Assembly: GCA_029865665.1 (NCBI GenBank)
Contig: JARXAV010000255.1
Location: 1-6,104, forward strand
Reading direction: 5' to 3'
Length of the DNA: 6,104 nt
Source: Flectobacillus sp.
GTDB lineage: Bacteria > Bacteroidota > Bacteroidia > Cytophagales > Spirosomataceae
How positions within the stretch are numbered: the first letter of the stretch is position 1; the number at the start of each line of letters is the position of its first letter. Shown piece by piece: positions 1 to 6,104 of this stretch. Made by a program: the position numbers and the translations under genes. The notes under the pieces are model-generated. The model did no database searches, was not told the DNA's origin, and saw nothing but the letters and a program-made list of their open reading frames with translations.

Positions 1-1498
1 AGTTGAGGTTATGATCAATTAAAAAATAATGAAGCTCCCAGTAGAGCATCTGATTTAGAGAGTTTTTTTCTGCTGGAATATTTTTTAGGGCATTTATCCA
101 TTCTTGGCTCGGTTGGTATGCTTTCAATTTTTCTTGAATCGTATCTTTGAATAATGCCTTTACTTCTTCTAAATCTAGCCATTCAAAATAACCCTGCATT
201 CGTTCTACCTTCGATTTGTCTAAGTTTTTTGTAGCCTTTTGAATGCGACGAACTATTCCAAACCGACTGGGAAAGAGTGCAATGAGTTTTTTAAAACCTT
301 GTTTTGTCCACGATGGTAGGCGTTGTATCGTTGATTCGTATGCCAATGCTTGATGTCGCCTATAACCTGAAAACAAATCGTCTCCCCCTGTGCCACCCAA
401 TAAAACGCTTATGCCTTCTTGTTTGGCAACTTTGCTAATATTCAAGACGTGTAGTGGGGCAATGTCAGCTTGAGGTTCGTCTAAGTGATAAATCATTTTG
501 TCAAAATCTGCTATCATATTTGGTTTAGCCTCCACAATTTTCAACTCTACGTTTAAATGTTGGGCTACGAGTTTGGCATAGTGCAAATCGTCTTCAAATC
601 CCTCCCCCTTGCTATTTCCTGTATCAATTGTGAAGCAGTTTAAGGGCTTATTCGGGAAAGCCCGTCTAGCCATAGCCACCACCGCACTAGAATCTAGTCC
701 TCCTGATAAGAAAAAACCGAGTGGTACATCCGCCAGTAATTGACGTTTTACCGCCTTAAAAAGTAAGTCATCTAATTCATTGATGAGTTCTTCTTCCGAT
801 TTAGTTGAGTAAATACCCGTAAAAGGTAAATCGTAATAAGGTGTAGGCTCGATAGGTTCGGAAGTGGCTAACCAATCCTGAATTTTTATCTTGATATAAT
901 GGCCAGCAAGCAATTTTTTGACCTGTTTCAAAGGCGTTTTTTCTGCTGGGGAATAGAGAAAATGAATATAATTGAGGATTCCCTCATAGTCGAGCGTTTT
1001 TTCAAAGGACTTAATTTTTGTAAAAGCTTTTATCTCCGATGCAAAGGCAAAACAAGTGTCATCCTGATAGAGATAGAGGGGTTTGACCCCGAAAGGATCA
1101 CGAGCAATTACTAATTCATCCGTTTGGTTATCATAAATTGCCAAAGAAAAAATGCCGTTTAACTGATTGAACACCTCAACTCCGTAAGCTATGTAGGCAT
1201 ACAACAGGGTTTCTGTATCACTAGACGACTTGAACGTGTGTGAGGTCACTAGGGATGCTCTAATTTCCCAATGATTATAAATCTCGCCATTAAAAATAAG
1301 CACAAAGCGACCGTCTTCGGAAAGCATGGGTTGATGCCCATTTGCCGAAAGGTCTTGAATAGCAAGACGTTGTTGACCTAAATACAGGTTTGTTATCTCG
1401 AAAAAACCAGCATCATCTGGCCCTCGATGAGCCATCGTTGATAAGGAGGCAAATCCGTCCTGCTGTTTATTCGATACGATTCCGTAAATACCACACAC
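1..1498 (-). CDS. asnB: AsnB-family glutamine-dependent amidotransferase, 3' end outside the window
   Basis: The frame is open from 1498 to the left edge: 499 whole codons of a family that is usually about 600-650 residues long, so roughly the last hundred or more are missing. The start is GTG (1496-1498). An in-frame TAA at 1502-1504 excludes anything further upstream, and GTG places Cys2 directly after the initiator, as the class II glutaminase mechanism requires (start MCGIYGIV). Glutaminase-domain motifs are RGPDD (25-29), NGEIYN (70-75), SSDTE (92-96) and RDPFGVKPLY (133-142). The synthetase domain has the PP-loop SGGLDSS (265-271), LDEP (339-342) and GGTGGDDLFSGY (368-379). The family hydrolyses glutamine and uses ATP to amidate a carboxylate. 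Asparagine synthesis is the default name. Its place as last visible gene of a polysaccharide operon with a uronate-forming dehydrogenase suggests that it amidates a uronic acid instead, as proposed for WbpS and WbtH; this is inference. Thr370 replaces the Glu of the usual GEGxDE motif. It starts 5 bases after the preceding gene's stop codon. Confidence 0.93.
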   Translation of the reverse strand, partial: MCGIYGIVSNKQQDGFASLSTMAHRGPDDAGFFEITNLYLGQQRLAIQDLSANGHQPMLSEDGRFVLIFNGEIYNHWEIRASLVTSHTFKSSSDTETLLYAYIAYGVEVFNQLNGIFSLAIYDNQTDELVIARDPFGVKPLYLYQDDTCFAFASEIKAFTKIKSFEKTLDYEGILNYIHFLYSPAEKTPLKQVKKLLAGHYIKIKIQDWLATSEPIEPTPYYDLPFTGIYSTKSEEELINELDDLLFKAVKRQLLADVPLGFFLSGGLDSSAVVAMARRAFPNKPLNCFTIDTGNSKGEGFEDDLHYAKLVAQHLNVELKIVEAKPNMIADFDKMIYHLDEPQADIAPLHVLNISKVAKQEGISVLLGGTGGDDLFSGYRRHQALAYESTIQRLPSWTKQGFKKLIALFPSRFGIVRRIQKATKNLDKSKVERMQGYFEWLDLEEVKALFKDTIQEKLKAYQPSQEWINALKNIPAEKNSLNQMLYWELHYFLIDHNLN

Positions 1499-1503
1499 GT
1501 TAG

Positions 1504-2532
1504 TTAAGATTTAGTAATCGTTGCTATAATTTGTTTTAAATCCTGTAGGCGGCGGTCGTAACTGAATAAGTTAACCGCTCTTTCTCTGCCTAAATGTCCT
1601 GCCTCTTGGGCTAGACGTTTGTTTTTTAATAAACGGATAATTGCATTTGCCATTCCGTCAATATCATCACAATCAACTAATGAAGCCACGTTACCAACTA
1701 CTTCAGGAACTGCCCCCACGGCACTCGTTATCACAGGACTTCCGCAGGACATGGCTTCTAAAATAGCTAAACCAAAACCCTCAAAACGAGTAGGTTGTAA
1801 GTATAAAGTACATTTTTGGAGATAGTTAATTTTCTCTTCCTTACTGATTAATCCTAAAAAAAGTACGGTGTCTTCTAGCTTTAATTCTTCTACCAACTTG
1901 GTAAGAGCAGGATAAGCAGAACCTTTTTCACCTGCAATACAAAATTTAATAGAAGGGTATTCTTCTTTGACCAAAGCCGCTGCTCGTATAATTTCAAAAA
2001 TTCCTTTTCGTTTGGCGTTGAATTCATAAAGCCATGATACCGTAAAAATCAACTCCTCTTCTCTTTTTGGGTCTGTGGATGGTTTGTACTCATCGGTGTA
2101 AATGATATGGGGTGAGTAGTAGGGTTTTCTACAGCCTAGCATTTCTGTTACACTTTTGTATTCACATTCAGATACAAAAACATTTGCATCTGCCAACCAC
2201 AGCGAAGAACGCAACCACAAACGCTGAAGCAGTGGTCGGTCGTAATAATTGATTAATCCTTTGGGTAAAATATGGTCAAATGTTCCTGTAATGATTAGAG
2301 GTTTACCCCTCAGTTTCGCCTTCAAAATAGGGATAAACGAAAAAGTCCACCACCAGCAGAAATAAAAATCTGCATTCCAAGGGACTTCACTAAAACGGGT
2401 TGCAAGAATTACTTCATGACCAAGGTCTTGTAATATTTTTATATCCTGAGCATAAAACTCGACTCTATGTAAAGTGGCAAGACGTTCTTCTCTCGTTTTG
2501 TCTTGTAATCGCACAAAAAAACAAATTTTCAT
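1504..2532 (-). CDS. Family 4-like GT-B glycosyltransferase
   Basis: This is a predicted cytoplasmic, retaining glycosyltransferase that adds one sugar from an activated donor to the growing lipid-linked repeat unit. I chose the ATG at 2530-2532 (start MKICFFVRL, 342 residues) because the N-terminal beta strand of GT-B enzymes normally begins this way. A TTG three codons upstream (2539-2541) would add three residues. The N-terminal acceptor domain has the LQDLGHEV segment (34-41) and an unusual aromatic run, FYFCWWWTFSF (56-66). The C-terminal donor domain starts near FTVSWL (163), with KRKG (174-177), IAGE (199-202) and the EX7E signature EGFGLAILE (Glu251 and Glu259), followed by AMSCGSPVITS and GAVPEVVG up to residue 280. 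These match family 4 (Glycos_transf_1). The donor and acceptor cannot be read from the sequence. The ATG lies 12 bases after the polymerase stop codon, so the two are probably translated from one transcript. Confidence 0.93.
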   Translation of the reverse strand: MKICFFVRLQDKTREERLATLHRVEFYAQDIKILQDLGHEVILATRFSEVPWNADFYFCWWWTFSFIPILKAKLRGKPLIITGTFDHILPKGLINYYDRPLLQRLWLRSSLWLADANVFVSECEYKSVTEMLGCRKPYYSPHIIYTDEYKPSTDPKREEELIFTVSWLYEFNAKRKGIFEIIRAAALVKEEYPSIKFCIAGEKGSAYPALTKLVEELKLEDTVLFLGLISKEEKINYLQKCTLYLQPTRFEGFGLAILEAMSCGSPVITSAVGAVPEVVGNVASLVDCDDIDGMANAIIRLLKNKRLAQEAGHLGRERAVNLFSYDRRLQDLKQIIATITKS

Positions 2533-2544
2533 GTTATTCAACGG

Positions 2545-3873
2545 TTAATATAATAGGGTGATTTTGTTTCTATAGAACAACCAAGCGTAGCATCTGTATA
2601 GACTCCATACTAGAAATGAGAATATACTTGAAATTAAAAATCCAGAAATGCCTGATACTAAACCTCCTTCTGCCAATTGGTTATATTCAGACAGCCATGA
2701 ACATAGCAATAAAAATACCAATAGATTTTTGTTGGTTAATTCGCCTGTCCGATTGATTTTGCGTAGCATTAAGGCTTCAAGCACATAAAAAAACAATCCT
2801 GCAATAGGAGCGATGATAAGTATGCCCAAGATTCCAAAGTCACAAATCATCGCACCAATTAGATTGACGGCAAAGGAGGTGCCATCATAAGGTAAGTCTA
2901 AGTAATAGCAGATTTGTTCAGAAGCGATTCGAGGTTTATCAGGCCAAAATGCTCTTGGAATAAGTAAGGTAAATAGTTGACCATGATAGGCTCCGCCCAT
3001 GGTTAATTCATGCCTTGTTACGATACTGTCGGTCATGTAAATAAATGCTCGATGAATACCTCCTAAAAGTCTTGCAGAAGCTCCGCCTATCACATTGCTA
3101 ACAATGTTGCCCTTTTCTATTGCGACTTCCTGATTACTACGAAGCTGTGTTTTGAGTGCAATTAAAACAAAGGCTGGAATTAATAAAGGGATAAAGCGAA
3201 TGTTCAGAATGAGAGAAAATGTCTTTCTGACCCCATAAAATAGGGAGAGCGGAATTAAGTAGGTAATGATGTAATTAATAATCTGAGCCTTGGAGTGCGA
3301 TAAACTAGAAATTAGTAATAACAATACAAAGTCAACAAGGACTTTTTTGTAGTTTAAGTCTTTCGATAAATCATGGCGAAAGACTAAGCCCATCGGAATT
3401 AGAAATTCAGAAATATGAATAAATGCACTAATTCCAAGTGTATCTTCGGGTTTTATGTCAATCGTAAATTCCCCTTTGAGTAACGAAAGATAGCCTAATA
3501 GGCTTAATTTAATGAACAAGCCAAACATCAGATAAAAAGGAGTTCTTATTTGATTGCTTTTTAGAACGAGTAGATTTTTCGAGTTCAATAAACTTGCTAT
3601 CAAATAGGCTACATCTATCAACAGTAAACCGAGTAATAACAAACTATTGCCAAGTTCTCGCATGGGCATAGTAATAGCCGTCATGAAATCATAAGAGACT
3701 AATCGAATTGGTTCAGCCTCCCAGAAATCGTCCGAAAAATAATCACCTAACACATGTATCAACAACATTGCTTTCATCCAAAATAAAATAGTCACTACCT
3801 TATTTTTGATTAGTATTAATGTGCTGATAAACAGATAAGTGATTAGTAATAATGTGTAAAAAGGGAAATCCAT
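2545..3873 (-). CDS. wzy: Wzy-type oligosaccharide repeat-unit polymerase, integral membrane protein
   Basis: This is a 442-residue, strongly hydrophobic protein. By eye there are about 11-12 membrane segments, near residues 5-22, 27-43, 76-96, 112-131, 147-165, 178-192, 198-215, 221-240, 336-369 (long enough for two), 383-395 and 405-425. A large hydrophilic loop spans roughly 241-335, a typical Wzy layout with a major periplasmic loop before the last helices. Within it lies LIPRAFWPDKP (304-314), a pattern I associate with bacterial repeat-unit polymerases. Wzy proteins join undecaprenyl-diphosphate-linked repeat units at the outer face of the inner membrane. Position among glycosyltransferases and a sugar-nucleotide dehydrogenase supports this. 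The sequence of Wzy is poorly conserved, so the linkage formed cannot be predicted. A flippase is less likely, because the large loop and the IPR-x-x-WPDKP motif do not fit one. The start is ATG (3871-3873), 3 bases after the preceding stop codon. Confidence 0.82.
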   Translation of the reverse strand: MDFPFYTLLLITYLFISTLILIKNKVVTILFWMKAMLLIHVLGDYFSDDFWEAEPIRLVSYDFMTAITMPMRELGNSLLLLGLLLIDVAYLIASLLNSKNLLVLKSNQIRTPFYLMFGLFIKLSLLGYLSLLKGEFTIDIKPEDTLGISAFIHISEFLIPMGLVFRHDLSKDLNYKKVLVDFVLLLLISSLSHSKAQIINYIITYLIPLSLFYGVRKTFSLILNIRFIPLLIPAFVLIALKTQLRSNQEVAIEKGNIVSNVIGGASARLLGGIHRAFIYMTDSIVTRHELTMGGAYHGQLFTLLIPRAFWPDKPRIASEQICYYLDLPYDGTSFAVNLIGAMICDFGILGILIIAPIAGLFFYVLEALMLRKINRTGELTNKNLLVFLLLCSWLSEYNQLAEGGLVSGISGFLISSIFSFLVWSLYRCYAWLFYRNKITLLY

Positions 3874-3876
3874 AGG

Positions 3877-4716
3877 CTACGAAAAGAATAGTTTATAGCA
3901 TATTTTCGATAGCACTTGTTCAAAGAAAACGTATTGCCTTAATTGATGATTAATTCTTAAAAAGAATCTTTTCGGTTTTGCTATTGTATTCAGAAATTCC
4001 TTGACTGATAACGTGATATTTAATTGTTTTTTCCCTTGGTTCTCATGTAAGCGATGATAGAAAATCGCTTTGTCTGCAAATGAAAAAGTAGCATTACTCT
4101 CGCAGAGTTGAAACAAAAAACCAAAATCATCTGAGCCTTTATTTTTCAAATCTGGAAATCCGCCAATCTCTTCATAGACCGTTTTTTTGATGACATATTG
4201 CCCTGGGGAAACCGCAAGATTTGCAAACATAAAAAAACTCAAATCTGCCACCTTACTTGCCCGCTTGTACCACCAATCAGTCCAAAGACGGTGGTGTTTA
4301 CGAAGTTGCCCATGATCATACACGACTAATGAAGCGAGACCACAATCTACTTTAGGAAACAAAACCTGTTGATAAAAGTCTTTCGTAATAAAATCATCTT
4401 GGTCAATAAAATGCAGATAGCTTGCCTTTGCATAACTAGCTCCTAGATTTCTTGCAGCCCCTTGTCCTAAACAATGCGTATTTTGAACGAGCTGTACCTT
4501 AGCGTATATGTTTTTTTCATTACATACCAACTCAATGAAACTGGCTATATCTTCCTGAGGGTCGTCATTAATCACAATGATACGATGGATATACACTCGA
4601 TTCTCTGGTGTACATAACGATGAAACTAAGTCTTCAAAATGATGTTTATTGAATGCAAGAAGCTGATAACAAGGAATAATTACATCTACTTGCGGTGCTG
4701 TTTCATAAGCGTCCAT
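3877..4716 (-). CDS. Family 2-like GT-A glycosyltransferase
   Basis: This is a predicted cytoplasmic, inverting glycosyltransferase that transfers a sugar from a nucleotide donor to the repeat-unit intermediate. Using the ATG at 4714-4716, the product is 279 residues (start MDAYETAP). A TTG one codon upstream is also possible but less likely. The N-terminus gives the nucleotide-binding strand VDVIIPCYQ (10-18) and IIVINDDP (46-53). Then come LGQGAARNLG (83-92) and the metal-binding, DXD-like FIDQDD (103-108). The acceptor side has SPGQYVIKK (170-178), GGFPD (185-189) and GSDDFGFLFQL (194-204), in the place where family 2 enzymes carry the acidic residues around the catalytic base. The C-terminus after about 225 is basic and aromatic, and may sit on the membrane. 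The gene starts inside the dehydrogenase gene (14-base overlap), with an AGG a few bases before the ATG, which suggests coupled translation. Donor and linkage are unknown. Confidence 0.93.
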   Translation of the reverse strand: MDAYETAPQVDVIIPCYQLLAFNKHHFEDLVSSLCTPENRVYIHRIIVINDDPQEDIASFIELVCNEKNIYAKVQLVQNTHCLGQGAARNLGASYAKASYLHFIDQDDFITKDFYQQVLFPKVDCGLASLVVYDHGQLRKHHRLWTDWWYKRASKVADLSFFMFANLAVSPGQYVIKKTVYEEIGGFPDLKNKGSDDFGFLFQLCESNATFSFADKAIFYHRLHENQGKKQLNITLSVKEFLNTIAKPKRFFLRINHQLRQYVFFEQVLSKICYKLFFS

Positions 4717-5992
4717 CAACCTGATTTTTATCTATAATTGATTTAATATCGAAAAACACGTGATTCTTTTTTGTGAAAGAAGAGATATTCATGGTCTCAA
4801 ACTCACGATGAGCTACGGCTAAAATAACCATATCATAATCTGAATATAATTGGTCTGTCAAGGATAAATGGTATTCCGTCTTGACATCATTTTTATTTGC
4901 CCAAGGGTCATAAATGTCAACATCTATGCCAAAAGAAGTTAGCTCTTTATGCACCTCTACTACTCCAGTATTACGAATATCTGGGCAGTTTTCTTTGAAC
5001 GTAAAACCTAGAATAAGCCCTTTAGCACGTTTAATTGGTATCTCTTTTTGAATCATCAATTTGATTACCTTATTGGCTACAAAGACACCCATATTGTTGT
5101 TGATTCTTCTTCCAGCACCAATTACGGCTGGGTAGTACCCCAAGCTTTTGGCTTTGTGAATCATATAATAAGGGTCAACACCAATACAATGACCGCCCAC
5201 CAAACCAGGCTTAAATGGTAGGAAATTCCATTTTGTACCCGCTGCTTCTAAGACCTCGGTTGTATCAATTCCCATGCGGTCAAATATCAACGCTAATTCG
5301 TTTACAAACGAAATATTTACATCTCGCTGGCAGTTTTCAATTAATTTAGCCGCTTCTGCTACTCGGATTGACGATGCTTTATGAGTCCCTGCTTCTAAAA
5401 TGGAATCGTAGAGTTTATCAATAAATGTGGCAATCTCGGGCGTACTTCCGGAGGTGATTTTGAGAATTTTCGTCAGCGTCCGTACTTTATCGCCAGGATT
5501 GATGCGTTCTGGTGAGTAACCGCAAAAAAAATCTTGATTGAATGTTAAACCGCTTGCTTTTTCAAGAATGGGAACACAATCGTCTTCCGTACAACCAGGA
5601 TAAACCGTTGATTCATAAACGACAATATCTCCCTTTTTCAATATCCTACCAACATCCTGACTTGCAGCTTGTAAGAACTGTAAATTAGGTCGCTTAAAAA
5701 TATCAATAGGAGTAGGAACAGTAATAATAAAAATGGTCGTTTCATTTACCGAGTTGAGATTTTCAAACGATGATGTAAAGGTTAAATGGACGGCTTCTTG
5801 CACTTGTAGCTTTGTTAACTCAAGTGTTTTGTCATAGCCATTATTTAATTGCTCTATTCTCGTCGGATTAATATCAATCCCTATGGTATGATACTTTTTA
5901 CCAAACTCTACAGCTAATGGAAGCCCAACATATCCCAAACCTACCACCACAATTCTAGGGTTGATAGGTGTTTTCTCTTCAAACAATTTCAA
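4703..5992 (-). CDS. UDP-N-acetylhexosamine 6-dehydrogenase, TviB/WbpO type
   Basis: This enzyme oxidises the C6 hydroxyl of a UDP-sugar to a carboxylate with two NAD+, making a UDP-uronic acid in the cytoplasm. At 429 residues it is full length for the family. The N-terminal Rossmann domain has GLGYVG (18-23), VPTPID (92-97) and YESTVYPG (126-133). These are followed by YSPERINPGD (159-168) and the central helix AEAAKLIENCQRD (212-224), with Lys216 and Asn220 at the catalytic positions. The catalytic cysteine is Cys269 in GGHCIGVDPYY (266-276). GRRINNNMG (294-302) and GFTFKENCPDIRNT (329-342) follow in the C-terminal UDP-binding domain. The GGHCIGVDPYY and GRRIN signatures resemble TviB (UDP-GlcNAc) and WbpO (UDP-GalNAc) more than UDP-glucose dehydrogenase; GlcNAc versus GalNAc cannot be told apart here. 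The start is TTG (5990-5992), as no ATG or GTG occurs in frame between it and the upstream stop at 6086-6088; a later GTG (residue 15 or 16) would cut into the first strand. It is the first gene of the visible operon. Confidence 0.95.
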   Translation of the reverse strand: MKLFEEKTPINPRIVVVGLGYVGLPLAVEFGKKYHTIGIDINPTRIEQLNNGYDKTLELTKLQVQEAVHLTFTSSFENLNSVNETTIFIITVPTPIDIFKRPNLQFLQAASQDVGRILKKGDIVVYESTVYPGCTEDDCVPILEKASGLTFNQDFFCGYSPERINPGDKVRTLTKILKITSGSTPEIATFIDKLYDSILEAGTHKASSIRVAEAAKLIENCQRDVNISFVNELALIFDRMGIDTTEVLEAAGTKWNFLPFKPGLVGGHCIGVDPYYMIHKAKSLGYYPAVIGAGRRINNNMGVFVANKVIKLMIQKEIPIKRAKGLILGFTFKENCPDIRNTGVVEVHKELTSFGIDVDIYDPWANKNDVKTEYHLSLTDQLYSDYDMVILAVAHREFETMNISSFTKKNHVFFDIKSIIDKNQVDGRL

Positions 5993-6029
5993 AATAGTAT
6001 AATTTATAAAACAGCGTTGAACTAAGTAA

Positions 6030-6072
6030 TAATACTTGATTATGAATATTTCAAATTCATAATCAAGTATTA
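6030..6072. repeat. Perfect 18-bp inverted repeat with 7-base loop, upstream of the operon
   Basis: The left arm (6030-6047) reads TAATACTTGATTATGAAT, and the right arm (6055-6072) is its exact reverse complement, around the loop ATTTCAA (6048-6054). The arms are AT-rich (3 G or C per arm), but 18 uninterrupted pairs would still form a stable hairpin in RNA of either strand. It lies 37 bases before the TTG start of the dehydrogenase, in an otherwise featureless 112-base stretch (5993-6104) with no recognisable gene. No clear run of T follows it on either strand, so a standard intrinsic terminator is not well supported. Other possibilities are a bidirectional or non-canonical terminator for an unseen upstream gene, a leader hairpin in the operon transcript, or a binding site for a dimeric regulator. 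The structure is certain from the sequence; the role is not. I could not identify a convincing promoter in this stretch. Confidence 0.85.
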
Positions 6073-6104
6073 AGACATATTTATGTTAAGAATCATATAT
6101 GAAC

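Noticed and set aside
899..1114. Plus-strand open frame of 71 codons
   Set aside because: It lies antisense within the glutaminase and linker part of the amidotransferase gene, whose motifs are unmistakable; the product resembles no known protein.
1619..1825. Plus-strand open frame of 68 codons
   Set aside because: It is antisense to the conserved C-terminal half of the family 4-like glycosyltransferase, including its EX7E region, and has no supporting features of its own.
6030..6072. Inverted repeat as a classical intrinsic terminator
   Set aside because: The stem is AT-rich, and neither strand has a clear T-run directly after it; no gene ending near it is visible in the window.
5993..6104. 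Bacteroidota-type promoter (TAnnTTTG) ahead of the first gene
   Set aside because: Only partial matches such as TATTTTG next to the start codon were found, with no convincing upstream element, so I do not annotate one.
1..6104. A novel defence system, mobile element or CRISPR array
   Set aside because: Every long open frame belongs to a known polysaccharide-biosynthesis family, and no transposase, integrase, direct repeats or spacer pattern was seen.

Overview
The window holds five genes, all read from the minus strand, that look like part of a surface-polysaccharide (O-antigen or capsule) biosynthesis operon. The DNA is AT-rich, and none of the five starts has a strong Shine-Dalgarno sequence. 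Three starts are ATG, one is TTG and one is GTG. Together with the protein style, this points tentatively to a member of the Bacteroidota. That assignment is inferred from general character; there is no marker gene here to prove it.

In order of transcription (right to left) the genes are: a UDP-N-acetylhexosamine 6-dehydrogenase of the TviB/WbpO type (4703-5992); a family 2-like glycosyltransferase (3877-4716); a multi-spanning Wzy-type repeat-unit polymerase (2545-3873); a family 4-like GT-B glycosyltransferase (1504-2532); and the first 499 codons of a glutamine-dependent AsnB-family amidotransferase, which runs off the left edge (1-1498). Neighbouring genes are separated by 3 to 12 bases or overlap by 14, so they are almost certainly one transcript. 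The 112 bases upstream of the first gene (5993-6104) contain a perfect 18-bp inverted repeat.

The genes fit one pathway. The dehydrogenase would oxidise a UDP-HexNAc to a UDP-uronic acid. The AsnB-like enzyme could convert that acid to the amide, giving a uronamide sugar. The two glycosyltransferases would assemble the lipid-linked repeat unit, and the polymerase would join units at the periplasmic face. The flippase, initiating transferase and export genes are not in the window. The most notable points are the AsnB-like protein, which starts at GTG and has Thr where asparagine synthetases carry a conserved Glu in the synthetase site, its pairing with a uronate-forming dehydrogenase, and the long inverted repeat ahead of the operon. 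I see no defence system, mobile element, CRISPR array or RNA gene.
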